From Paenibacillus melissococcoides (GTDB taxonomy: Bacteria > Bacillota > Bacilli > Paenibacillales > Paenibacillaceae), in NCBI GenBank assembly GCA_944800085.1, contig CALYLO010000004.1, positions 248,001 through 312,000 of the forward strand: DNA of 64,000 nucleotides. Reading direction: 5' to 3'. This document shows, piece by piece, positions 51,216 to 59,998 of this stretch. The notes beneath the pieces are model-generated. The model did no database searches, was not told the DNA's origin, and was given only the letters and a program-made list of their open reading frames with translations. Within the stretch, counting starts at the first letter, position 1; each line of letters opens with the position of its first letter. The position numbers and the translations under genes are program-made.

Positions 51216-53648
51216 TCACTTCCTTATGAGAAGCTGCGTCTTCGCCAGCCGGCTCGCATACTGCCGGGCCAGGCGGCGCGCGCTATCCATGCTGTCCGCC
51301 TGGGCGACGATCTGGAAGCGGGGCTCCTCGGCGTCAGGCAGAATCAGGACCCAGCCGTCCTCGGCCTGAAGCCGGATGCCGTCGAGCAATTCGGCCCGAA
51401 GCTTTCCCTTCCGCACCCATTCGGTCAGCCCCCGCAGCAGCGGTCCGGTCTCCTCCCGGCGGCACAGAATCTCTTCCTTCGCCATGCACAGCGACGGGAG
51501 CTGCTCCTGCAGCTCGCGGAGCGTCCTTCCTTCGGCGGCGGCGCATTGGATGAGCAGTCCGGCCGCATACAGCGGATGGGCCCCCGGATGAAGGGGCAGG
51601 CCGGAGGTGGCTTCCATCTGCGCGTGGAGCTCCTCCTTCGTGCGAACGATCCGCAGCAGACTTCCTTCTGCCGCGGCTTCGACGGCGGCGGGCGCGCTGA
51701 CCGGCATGCCCAGGGAAGCCCGGACGCCGCGCAAGGCCAGTGCCCGCACCATCAGCGGAAGCAGCGCTTCCGGCTCATGCAGGCCGCCGTCCGGCGTGAT
51801 GACCTGCAGCCGGTCGTCCGCGCCCCAGGCGATGCCGAAGTCGGCGCCGAGGCGGCGGACCTGCTCCAGCACAGCGGCAGGGCATGTCGTCTCCGCCCGG
51901 AGATGGATCCGGGTCCCGCCGAGCATGGCCGCCCAGGTCTCGATCTCGGGCGCGTGGGCGGCAGGGGCGTGCAGGACGAAGGCGTAGTTCGCCGCGGCGA
52001 TCGATTCCAGATCGAGCTCGCGCTGCAGCGCCGCGATATAATCCGCCCGGGCGTGGGCATACGATTCGAGTCTGCCCAGCCGATCGACCGCGCCCCGCGC
52101 GTAGTCCTCCTGGAAGTAGGCCTGCTCGATTTTGCGCGCGGCGGCGCTGGCGAGGGGCCGCCCCTCGGCATCCATCCAGCAGAGGACGCCCCGCTCGGGA
52201 CCGCCCCCTGCGGCCGGCGGGCACAGCCCGATATGCACTGCGCCGGCTGCGCCGAGCTTCCGCACCGCGTGCCGGGCGCAGGACGCCGACACTTGGCCGA
52301 TATCGGTGACATGGACGCCGGCGGAGCGGAGCCCGGCCGCGAACGCGGTCTGGAGCAGCGCATCGAAGTCATGCGGGCCGCGGGCCAGCACGACGGACGC
52401 CCCCGCCGGCAGCGCCGAGCCGTAGGCGGCAGCCAGCTCTCCCGCGAAGGCGGGCGTCAGATCCGCGTTCGGCGTGCCGCAGACGCGGCTGCCGCGGAAG
52501 AGGGAGGCCGGCGCGTACTCGCTCCAGATCAGCGAGGCGTTGACGGTGCGCAGGCGGTCGACGCGCTTGCCCGGCCATAGCTTGACCTCCGGCCGGATGA
52601 CCGACTTGTCGCCGAGCGCGCAGCCGCTCCCGATCACCGCTCCTTCCTGGATGCGGACGTCCTGCCCGACCTGCGTCCGATCCATCAGCAGCGCTTCCTG
52701 CAGCTCGGCGCGGCTGCCGATACTGCAGCCGTTCCAGACGATGCTGCGCTCCAGGGCGCTGTGCGGATAGACGACATTGCCCGAGCCGAGAATCGTATAC
52801 GGGCCGATGGAGCAGGAAGGATGAAGGGTGCAGCCCGCGCCGATGTAGGACGGGCCGATCAGCCGGATGCGGGACGGCAGCCGCACGCCCTGCTCGACGA
52901 ACAGGCCCGGCATCGGTTCGGCCGCCTGAATGCGGACGGCGACTTTGCGATCGAGCATGTCGTACTGTGTCTGGCGGTACTGCTGGAGCGTCCCGATATC
53001 GGACCAGTAGCCTTCCGCCGCATAGCCGTAGAGCGGCTGGCCTTCCTCCAGCAGCCGCGGGAAGAGCTGGAGACTGAAGTCGTAGCTGACGCCGTCCGGG
53101 ATCCGCTCCAGCAGTTCCGGCTCCAAAATATAAATGCCTGTATTGACCGTATCGCTGAATACCTCGCTCCAGCCCGGCTTCTCCAGGAAGCGGGTCACCC
53201 GCCCGTCCTCGTCGGTCATGACGACCCCGTATTCGAGCGGAGAGGCGACGCGCGCCATCACCATCGTGGCGAGCGCCCGCTTCTGCCGATGGAACGCGAT
53301 CGCGTCGCGCAGATCGAAGTCGGTCAGCGCGTCTCCGCTGATGACCAGGAACGTCTCGTCGAGGAAGGAAGCGGCATGCTTGACGCTGCCCGCGGTTCCA
53401 AGCGGACTCTCCTCCTCGAAGTAGCGGAGCTTCACGCCGAAGTCAGACCCGTCGCCGAAATAATTGCGAATGACCTCGGGAAGATACTGCACCGTCACGC
53501 CGATCTCGTAAATATCGCAGCGCCGCAGCAGATCCAACGCATATTCCATGCAGGGCCGGTTCAACAGCGGAACCATCGGTTTCGGGGTATGCAGCGTGAG
53601 CGGGCGCAGCCGGGTACCCTTGCCTCCGGCCATGATTACGGCTTTCAT
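51216..53648 (-). CDS. Fused sugar nucleotidyltransferase and phosphohexomutase-like protein
   Basis: An 810-residue protein. Residues about 1-235 are a nucleotidyltransferase (MKAVIMAGGKGTRLRPLT, GTAGSVKHAASFLDETFLVI, EKPGWSEVFSDTVNTGIYIL), about 250-360 a left-handed beta-helix (SYIGAGCTLHPSCSIGPYTI), and about 375-810 a phosphoglucomutase/phosphomannomutase fold. In that last part the catalytic phosphoserine loop reads AVHIGLCPPAAGG instead of TASHNP and the metal loop reads GADDR instead of DGDxDR, so the mutase half looks inactive. Its ATG overlaps the GH57-GT4 stop by four bases. The N-domain likely makes an NDP-glucose or GDP-mannose donor for the GT4 half. Confidence 0.86.
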   Translation of the reverse strand: MKAVIMAGGKGTRLRPLTLHTPKPMVPLLNRPCMEYALDLLRRCDIYEIGVTVQYLPEVIRNYFGDGSDFGVKLRYFEEESPLGTAGSVKHAASFLDETFLVISGDALTDFDLRDAIAFHRQKRALATMVMARVASPLEYGVVMTDEDGRVTRFLEKPGWSEVFSDTVNTGIYILEPELLERIPDGVSYDFSLQLFPRLLEEGQPLYGYAAEGYWSDIGTLQQYRQTQYDMLDRKVAVRIQAAEPMPGLFVEQGVRLPSRIRLIGPSYIGAGCTLHPSCSIGPYTILGSGNVVYPHSALERSIVWNGCSIGSRAELQEALLMDRTQVGQDVRIQEGAVIGSGCALGDKSVIRPEVKLWPGKRVDRLRTVNASLIWSEYAPASLFRGSRVCGTPNADLTPAFAGELAAAYGSALPAGASVVLARGPHDFDALLQTAFAAGLRSAGVHVTDIGQVSASCARHAVRKLGAAGAVHIGLCPPAAGGGPERGVLCWMDAEGRPLASAAARKIEQAYFQEDYARGAVDRLGRLESYAHARADYIAALQRELDLESIAAANYAFVLHAPAAHAPEIETWAAMLGGTRIHLRAETTCPAAVLEQVRRLGADFGIAWGADDRLQVITPDGGLHEPEALLPLMVRALALRGVRASLGMPVSAPAAVEAAAEGSLLRIVRTKEELHAQMEATSGLPLHPGAHPLYAAGLLIQCAAAEGRTLRELQEQLPSLCMAKEEILCRREETGPLLRGLTEWVRKGKLRAELLDGIRLQAEDGWVLILPDAEEPRFQIVAQADSMDSARRLARQYASRLAKTQLLIRK

Positions 53649-56578
53649 GAGGGACTCACTCCTTCGTATACTTCTCTCGTCGATGCGGCGATAGCGCGCC
53701 AGTCGTAATGCCGGCGCACGGTTCGGACGGCTTCCGCGGCCATGCGGGAGGCCCGTTCCGGGTGAAGCAGCAGATCGGTCACATGCCAGGCCAGCGATTC
53801 GACATGCCCGGGCAGCGCCTTGTAGCCGTCGACCCCGTGGCGGATGATCTCGGCGAGCCCGCCGGTGTCGGAGACGACGACCGGGGTGCCGAAGCGCATC
53901 GCTTCCAGGGCGACGATGCCGAACGGTTCGTACAGGCTGGGAAATACGCAGACACGGGCCGCCCGTATGTACGCGTCGCGCGTCTCATCGTCCACGAAGC
54001 CGAGCAGCCGGACCTGCCCCGCGAGCCCGCGAGCCTCGATCCGGGCGGCCAGCTCCTGCTTCATCGGTCCCGTTCCCGCGATAAGCAGCTCCGCTCCGGG
54101 CACGGCTTGCCGAATCTGCGGCATTGCATCGATCAGGACGTGGATGCCTTTCTCGTAGACGAGCCGGCCGACATAGAACAGCATCGGCCCGTAGGCTTCC
54201 GCTTCATGCGCCGGAGGGGACGCCGTCCGCTCCATCTGCCTGGCCGGCGCTTCAGGCGCTGCACTGTCCTCCTCTGCCATGGCGACGCCGTTCGGAATCA
54301 TCGAGATGCGGCTGCGCGGCAGATCGAAAATCCGCTGCACCTCGTCCCGCATCGCCGAGCTGCAGACGATGACATGATCGGATTCCGCGGCGAGCCGCTG
54401 CTCCATGGCGTGAATCCGGCGCTGCAGCCCGCTCGCGATCCGCCCGTGGTTGCGCCCGTATTCCGTCGCGTGGATCGTGCTGATGAGCGGCCAGCCGTAG
54501 GTCTCCTTCAGATCGTGAGCCGCCGGATAGACGAGCCAGTCATGGGCATGCATATAATCGAAGCGCAAGCCTTCCCGCACGAGCGCATCCGCGCCGTCGC
54601 TGAGGGCGGCGTTCATCTGGAAGACCCAATCCATGAAGGCGGGAGGAGTCAGCGGAGCCAGCATCGCCACGCGGTGGACATGGACGCCGTCCAACCGTTC
54701 GTACGCCGGAGACCCGGGGACATCACGGGTCAGGACGTGCACCTCGCAATCCCCGCGCGCCAGATGCCGCGACAGGTCGTAGACGGCGCGCGACAGTCCG
54801 CCGACGACGAGCGGCGGGAACTCCCAGGCGAGCATCAGCACCCGCACGGCAGGTTCCGGGGCGTCCATCCAGACGAAGCGCTGCTCAACGGCGCTCCCCC
54901 CTTCACCGTTCGCCTGCCCGCCGAGCAGCTTCCGGTAATCGAGGGCGGGAAAGCACGGATAGTCCGCTTCCCACTGCCGGAGCAGTTCGGCTTCATCCTG
55001 TCCCGCCATGATGGCGTCCAGCAGAGTCCGGCAGCGGCGCAGATGCTCCCGTGTCCGCGCTGCCGCATATTCCGCCACAGTGCCGGCATCGATAATGAAG
55101 GCCCAGTCGCTGCTCGCGGCAAGCATCCATTCCTTCAGCGCCCGGTTCATCATGCCGTCCAGCACCGGACGCGGATCGGCCTGCTTGCCCAGCCGTTCCG
55201 CTGCCTGGACCAATCGGTCCTCCGCTTCATGCAGGAGCGGATAGATCCAATCGTTGCGCTCCTGCAGCCATACTTCGCCGTACCCTCCGCGGCCCCAGCT
55301 TCCGAACGGAAGCTCGGCCTCGGGCGACGGCGGCAGCTCCGCTTCGGCGAGGGCCTCCCCCAGCGTGACGAAGGCGAGGCCGCTCGCCTGCCTCGCCTGC
55401 CGGTCATGCAGCTCCCGGAAGAGGGCCTCGAGCCAGAGCGGCCCTTCGTACCACCAATGGCCGAACAGCTCCGCATCGTAAGGGCAGACCGCGACGGGGA
55501 GACGGTCCATGATGGTCCCGGCCTCCCGGAGCTCCCGCTCCCGGCAGTCGAGGAAATGCCGCGCATGCTCCCGCGCCTTCGCCAGCGCCCGGTCCGGACA
55601 ATACGGGGCCTTGGCCGCCTGCGCTCCGGTTATCCGGTAATATTTGAGCCCGGTATTGAGCCGGCTGCCGTCATCCAGCAGATAGGGGCGGATATACTTC
55701 CATTCCGCTTCGTCATGCCAGCCGAGGTCGAAGCCGATATCCCGGTAATATTCCCGGTAGTCGGCATCGCCGGGATAACCCTCGCGGCTGCTCCACACTT
55801 GCCGGGACGACTCGGGATCCCCGGCGAAGGCCGCGATGCCCCCCGTCGTCATGACAGGCGCATACGGCAGGGCGGGCGGGGCCGGGTTCGCCTTCGCCCA
55901 GGTCTCGTACGCGACGGCGACGTAACGGATGCCGCAGGCCTGGAGTTGCGGCGCGAGGTCCGGCGAATAGGCGCATTCGGGCAGCCACAGCCCCGCTGGC
56001 CGCTGGCCGAGATGGCGCTCCGCTTCCTGCAGCCCAGCCTCCAGTTGGGCGCGAACCAGCTTCTCCTGCTTCACGTAAGGCAGGAAGGCGTGGGTCGCGG
56101 CGCTGGTGATGCACTCCAGATGGCCTCGCTCCATATAATGGCGGAAGCCGTCGATGAGACGCCCTCCCCAATCCCGGTACAACGCATGGTACCTCCGCCA
56201 GCGCTCCAGATACATGGCGGCGGCTTGCCGCAGCTTATCCTCTGCCGCCAGCCGCTCGATCTCGGAGGAAGCAAGGCAGATGGACCGAGCCAGATGCGCT
56301 TCGAACCGTTCGTGAAGCCGGCGGTCGTCCATCATGGCGAGCAAAGTGGGGGACAGCGAGATCGTCAGCCGGAACGGGACGCCATCCCGCTCAAGCTGCC
56401 GGAACCGATCCAGCAGCGGAAGATACGTCTCCATCACGGCTTCGAAGTACCACCGCTCCTCCAGCGTGCCGCTGCGGTCCGGATGGCGGACATACGGCAG
56501 ATGGGCATGGAGAAGAAGAGCGATCTGCCCTGTCTGAGCGGGGGAGGTACGCTTGCAATGCGGAACAGTTGTGATCAT
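53645..56578 (-). CDS. GH57 branching-enzyme-like and GT4 glycogen-synthase-like fusion
   Basis: A 977-residue fusion. Residues 1 to about 560 form a GH57 domain of the 1,4-alpha-glucan branching type: LLLHAHLPYVRHP, GLWLPECAYSPDLAP with nucleophile Glu201, CPYDAELFGHWWYEGP with acid Asp368, then the DUF1957-like helical part. Residues about 578-970 form a GT4 synthase: MLAWEFPPLVVGGLSRAVYD, MIPNGVAMAEE, FYVGRLVYEKGIHVLIDAMP and SLYEPFGIVALEAMRFGTPV. Joining synthase and branching activity in one chain suggests production of a branched alpha-glucan. The ATG overlaps the upstream DUF4912 gene's stop (ATGA), and the stop overlaps the next gene's start. Confidence 0.9.
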   Translation of the reverse strand: MITTVPHCKRTSPAQTGQIALLLHAHLPYVRHPDRSGTLEERWYFEAVMETYLPLLDRFRQLERDGVPFRLTISLSPTLLAMMDDRRLHERFEAHLARSICLASSEIERLAAEDKLRQAAAMYLERWRRYHALYRDWGGRLIDGFRHYMERGHLECITSAATHAFLPYVKQEKLVRAQLEAGLQEAERHLGQRPAGLWLPECAYSPDLAPQLQACGIRYVAVAYETWAKANPAPPALPYAPVMTTGGIAAFAGDPESSRQVWSSREGYPGDADYREYYRDIGFDLGWHDEAEWKYIRPYLLDDGSRLNTGLKYYRITGAQAAKAPYCPDRALAKAREHARHFLDCRERELREAGTIMDRLPVAVCPYDAELFGHWWYEGPLWLEALFRELHDRQARQASGLAFVTLGEALAEAELPPSPEAELPFGSWGRGGYGEVWLQERNDWIYPLLHEAEDRLVQAAERLGKQADPRPVLDGMMNRALKEWMLAASSDWAFIIDAGTVAEYAAARTREHLRRCRTLLDAIMAGQDEAELLRQWEADYPCFPALDYRKLLGGQANGEGGSAVEQRFVWMDAPEPAVRVLMLAWEFPPLVVGGLSRAVYDLSRHLARGDCEVHVLTRDVPGSPAYERLDGVHVHRVAMLAPLTPPAFMDWVFQMNAALSDGADALVREGLRFDYMHAHDWLVYPAAHDLKETYGWPLISTIHATEYGRNHGRIASGLQRRIHAMEQRLAAESDHVIVCSSAMRDEVQRIFDLPRSRISMIPNGVAMAEEDSAAPEAPARQMERTASPPAHEAEAYGPMLFYVGRLVYEKGIHVLIDAMPQIRQAVPGAELLIAGTGPMKQELAARIEARGLAGQVRLLGFVDDETRDAYIRAARVCVFPSLYEPFGIVALEAMRFGTPVVVSDTGGLAEIIRHGVDGYKALPGHVESLAWHVTDLLLHPERASRMAAEAVRTVRRHYDWRAIAASTREVYEGVSPS

Positions 56579-57111
56579 GCGTGGACTCCTTCATGCTTGG
56601 AATATAGCGTATATACGGAAAATTGCTCGAATAGAGAGCCGCCGCCGGCCTTGGGCGCCAGGATTGCGGATGAAGCGGAATGGAGCCGGGCCGAGCGGGC
56701 ATAGGCATGCGCGGACATTGGAATGCATAGAATGGAGGAGCGGACAAGCGGCACGAAGCGGGAGTCGTCATCCAGAATGCCGAAATCCGCCGCATGGGCT
56801 CCTCCGGGCAGCACGGGACGAAGGTATGCCGAAGCCGCTTCATCCCTTTGGACTCTGGAATCGCGGCAATCGTGATAAGGAAGCGGCGCATCCCCGTTGC
56901 CGGCCTGCAGCCGTTCAGGAACTGGCGCGGCGTAGAGGCGGATGTTCTTCATCATCTCGCTCCAGGGGCGCCCGTAATGCCGTTCCGCGGCAGCCCGTCT
57001 GCGCGGGGAGATATGCCAGTACGCGAACAGGGTGTCCGGGTTCTTGACCATCAGATGAATGGCGGACGGGCGTTCGCGGATCGAATGGAAAAGGTGATTT
57101 CGGATAGAAAT
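56575..57111 (-). CDS. DUF4912 protein
   Basis: A DUF4912 protein of about 178 residues. The family core IHLMVKNPDTLFAYWHIS is present, followed by LRPVLPGGAHAADFGILDDD. DUF4912 occurs with glycogen or maltodextrin genes and may bind glucans; its function is unproven. No ATG, GTG or TTG stands at a workable distance from the excellent AAAGGAGGG, but ATT (57111) does, seven bases away and in frame. The last codons overlap the GH57-GT4 start, which makes it the first gene of the coupled operon. It ends in a hydrophobic, Ser-rich tail. Confidence 0.75.
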   Translation of the reverse strand: MSIRNHLFHSIRERPSAIHLMVKNPDTLFAYWHISPRRRAAAERHYGRPWSEMMKNIRLYAAPVPERLQAGNGDAPLPYHDCRDSRVQRDEAASAYLRPVLPGGAHAADFGILDDDSRFVPLVRSSILCIPMSAHAYARSARLHSASSAILAPKAGGGSLFEQFSVYTLYSKHEGVHA

Positions 57112-57269
57112 AAGATGGCCCTCCTTTCGGTAATATGGGGGGTGCAAACGGACGAAAATCGGACTACACCTAATACTATCCGACTGCAAACCAGAATATT
57201 CCAAATGAAAAAAGAGGAAAAACAAGTGTTTCATTCCCGCGGCGAAAAGGTATACATACATGAAGGGCC

Positions 57270-57524
57270 TTATTTTGATATGGTCCCCTTATCTACAGAT
57301 ACGGCTCTTTGACCGCTTGATTCCGTGCGCGAGCGAACCGTCAACTGGACGACATCGTCATAGCGATTCTCCGAACGGAGCAGCCGTTCATACCAATGCG
57401 GGGAGACGGAGTCATAAGCATCCGTCCGCCCGGTTGCGTAATGAATATAGAGCTGCCCGTTTGCTTCGTCATACTGGACATAGTCAATCTGCTTCGAACC
57501 AATGAACAGCATGTTAGGCTTCAT
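57270..57524 (-). CDS. KTSC-domain protein
   Basis: An 84-residue single-domain KTSC protein: SKQIDYVQYDEANGQLYIHY and the YDSVSPHWYERLL segment. KTSC domains occur alone or next to Lys-tRNA synthetase-type and restriction-like domains; their function is unknown. GGGGAGG nine bases before the ATG is clear. It stands alone, 158 bases before the DUF4912 start, and may share the operon promoter region. Confidence 0.8.
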   Translation of the reverse strand: MKPNMLFIGSKQIDYVQYDEANGQLYIHYATGRTDAYDSVSPHWYERLLRSENRYDDVVQLTVRSRTESSGQRAVSVDKGTISK

Positions 57525-57737
57525 CGGCGAACCTCCCCTTGCAGAACGTTAGTGTCACATCTATATGCCGGCTGAGCGGATGATTAGACGTGACAGGCGT
57601 GAGGGGCGGACGTGGGACGTTAGGAGGAACTTCGCTGTGGTTGAAGGAATTAACGGCTTCCTTATCGAATAAGCTAACAAGACGACGGAGAGATGACAGT
57701 ATGCAGAAGCCTTGCATTGATGCCGAGGAGGGAGAAC

Positions 57738-58142
57738 ATGAGTTTCTGTTGTGGAGCAAGCATGATCGGAACGAAGGGCACGCTTCAGCATTACCGCACG
57801 CGCATACAAAATGTTCCCCTGTTGCTGTGTCCGGTGTGCCACCGTATTGAGGTCCATTTTCTCGTGGAAAATGAGTACGAAATTTTGGCGGAGTATGCGC
57901 AAAGCGATGGGGTGGAGGAGGTGAATTTCAAGGATTACGTCACGACGGACGACAGTCAGCTGTTCGAGAACTGCATTAATCACGAGAATGACGATCCGCT
58001 CGAGCTGGTCCGCAACCAAATCGACAATGCGCTCGATTTGCTGGCATTGGCCAAGCAGTGGAAGGATACGCAATGGGAATCGCAGCTGAAGCGGCGACTT
58101 GCTCTGATGAGCCGGCGCAGGGCGCAGCTCATGAAGCAGTAG
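57738..58142 (+). CDS. Small cysteine-containing protein, unknown function
   Basis: A 134-residue protein. The start MSFCCGASMIGTKG is followed by a zinc-ribbon-like CPVC pair (VPLLLCPVCHRIEVHF), then an acidic middle (EYDQ- and D/E-rich) and a C-terminal helix with KRRLALMSRRRAQLMKQ. Cys residues at the two ends of the first third could bind one zinc ion. GGAGGGAGA precedes ATG 57738. Orientation matches the kinase gene 300 bases further on. No function can be given. Confidence 0.7.
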   Translation: MSFCCGASMIGTKGTLQHYRTRIQNVPLLLCPVCHRIEVHFLVENEYEILAEYAQSDGVEEVNFKDYVTTDDSQLFENCINHENDDPLELVRNQIDNALDLLALAKQWKDTQWESQLKRRLALMSRRRAQLMKQ

Positions 58143-58332
58143 AACAGTATAGGAGCCAGTCTAATGGATGAGATCGACATAGAGGAAGGCGACACGCGGT
58201 CGTTCGGGACCGTCGCAGGAACAGCTGCGATGACGGGGCATCGATACCTGGCCGGGTCGCCTTTTTTAGTATGGGGCCATGGATACCCATCCTTTAAGTT
58301 ACTTTTATGGGATACGAGTTTTTTTGTACATT

Positions 58333-58379
58333 TTCGACATTATCTAGGGTTGACGTTTTTGCCAAAACTTTACTATGAT
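58333..58379 (+). promoter_or_regulatory. Sigma-A-like promoter with an overlapping Spo0A-box core
   Basis: TTGACG (58350-58355) and TATGAT (58374-58379) with 18-base spacing form a good promoter 60 bases before the kinase ATG. TTCGACA (58333-58339), the reverse of TGTCGAA, is an exact Spo0A-box core just upstream of the -35. The intervening region from 58143 contains no convincing gene. Confidence 0.65.
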
Positions 58380-58440
58380 GGAACTGTTGGAATTGAACTT
58401 GCCGAACGGAACAGGTTGCCGTAAATGAGGTGAGTCCCGC

Positions 58441-59811
58441 ATGAATTCGATAAGCGCACAGGAAGAGTGTAAACGGTCGGAATGGAAGCTTCGATATGTC
58501 AAAGGACTCAGGCGTTATATGCTGTACGGCGGAATAAGGGAGTTGAACCTTGCACGCGAGACTGCCCGTGCCGCTCCGCTGAATCCGGAGATTGTATGGA
58601 GCTTTCACGAGGAAGCTATGTTTACCGTGCTGTCCCATGTCGAGGCGGATGAGGCTATGAAAATGATGCATCGTTCGTTTCTGTATTTCATGGAATGGAT
58701 TACGGCTAATAAGGCAGAACAGGGAAGCAAGGAGGGGATCACATTGGTACTAGACCCGATTCGCGAACCTTGGTTTCGGTCCGCACAGGCATTGTACTCC
58801 ACCCAGATGGCGCGCAATAAATATGAAAGTGTGCTTCAGCAAATGGATAGCGGCATTGTATTGTTCGATAGCAGCGGCGTTCTTTCGTTCATCAATGTGG
58901 AGGCCGCCAAGCTGCTCGACATTCCCCGCAAGGCGCTCATCGGCTGCAGTCTGCGGGAATTACTGTTCCATCCTCTGCTCAGACAGGACAAGCGTAAAAA
59001 AATATTGCGATTGTACAAAGATACCATTTTGAGGCGTAAGCGCTATCATGAATTCTCTGACCGGAATGACAGGCATTACTTGATTACCGTTACTTACGGG
59101 GATCAGATGGACGGCGATTTTTTATTCAGCATCAAGGATGTATCGGATTTCAAGCGGATCGAGCAGACGGCGTACCAGAACGACAAGCTGGCGATATTGG
59201 GCAAGATTGCGGCGGCCATCGCTCACGAGATACGGAACCCGCTCACGTCGATTCGAGGATTCATCCAACTGCTGCGCCCGCATCTGATGCATCTGGGCAA
59301 GGAAGAGTATGCACGAATCATTCTCGCGGAGATCGACCGCGCGAATGACATCATATTTGAATTTCTGAATTCATCCAAACCATCCGCCCCAATGACCTCA
59401 GAAGTTCCCATCTCCTCCCTGCTCCGCGAAGTCGTACTCCTTACCGAAAGCGAAGCGTTGATGAAAGGCTGCGAAATCGAGCTGGAAGAGGATCCGCACG
59501 GCGATACGCATTACGTCTCGATTGACGTGAAGCAGATTAAGCAGGTCATTTTGAATATTATCCGCAATGCGATTGAAGCGATCGGCCACGTGGAGGAAGT
59601 GCGGCAGGGCCGGATTCGGATCACATCGGAGAAGGAAGGCAGGTATGTCGCCATCCGGATACGGGACAACGGAATCGGAATGGAGCAGAAGACGCTGGAG
59701 CATTTATTCGACCCCTTCTTCACGACGAAGGCGGAGGGAACCGGCCTGGGACTGTCGGTCAGTTACCGCATTATTAAAAACCATGGAGGGATCATTGACG
59801 TAGACAGCTAG
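58441..59811 (+). CDS. PAS-domain sporulation-type sensor histidine kinase (KinA/KinE-like), nonsense near the end
   Basis: A cytosolic histidine kinase of 456 residues without membrane helices. A poorly conserved N-terminal sensor region (about 1-125) is followed by one PAS domain (about 127-235), the HisKA helix with His262 in AAIAHEIRNPLTSIRGFIQLL, and an ATP-binding domain with IIRNAIEAIGH, IRDNGIGM, LFDPFFTTKAEGTGLGLSVSY. The frame stops at TAG after GGIIDVDS; the same frame continues with AEEWTEFFIKLPLVTP and a TAA. The last strand of the ATP-binding domain is thus lost, possibly weakening the kinase. GAGGTGA precedes the ATG. Such kinases feed the Spo0F-Spo0B-Spo0A relay; the Spo0A box in front of it suggests feedback. 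Confidence 0.88.
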   Translation: MNSISAQEECKRSEWKLRYVKGLRRYMLYGGIRELNLARETARAAPLNPEIVWSFHEEAMFTVLSHVEADEAMKMMHRSFLYFMEWITANKAEQGSKEGITLVLDPIREPWFRSAQALYSTQMARNKYESVLQQMDSGIVLFDSSGVLSFINVEAAKLLDIPRKALIGCSLRELLFHPLLRQDKRKKILRLYKDTILRRKRYHEFSDRNDRHYLITVTYGDQMDGDFLFSIKDVSDFKRIEQTAYQNDKLAILGKIAAAIAHEIRNPLTSIRGFIQLLRPHLMHLGKEEYARIILAEIDRANDIIFEFLNSSKPSAPMTSEVPISSLLREVVLLTESEALMKGCEIELEEDPHGDTHYVSIDVKQIKQVILNIIRNAIEAIGHVEEVRQGRIRITSEKEGRYVAIRIRDNGIGMEQKTLEHLFDPFFTTKAEGTGLGLSVSYRIIKNHGGIIDVDS

Positions 59812-59998
59812 GCGGAAGAGTGGACGGAATTCTTCATCAAGCTTCCTTTGGTCACACCGTAATCACCCGAATCAGATGCGCGGCGGAAGCGGTCAATTGC
59901 TGGCAGAAAAAGTCGCCATGGCCATGCCCGAATCATCGAAGATATGATACTATTATTACTATGGGCACTTCATTATAAGTAAAAGGGATGATACATAC

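Noticed and set aside
53708..56704. A 998-codon open frame on the plus strand opposite the GH57-GT4 gene
   Set aside because: Its translation is low in recognisable motifs and rich in Arg/Pro/His, as expected for the antisense of a GC-rich gene; the minus-strand gene has complete catalytic motifs.
58164..58424. An 86-codon frame with AGGAG before its ATG
   Set aside because: It runs across the kinase promoter and the Spo0A-box-like site, and its translation has no recognisable features; possible but unsupported.
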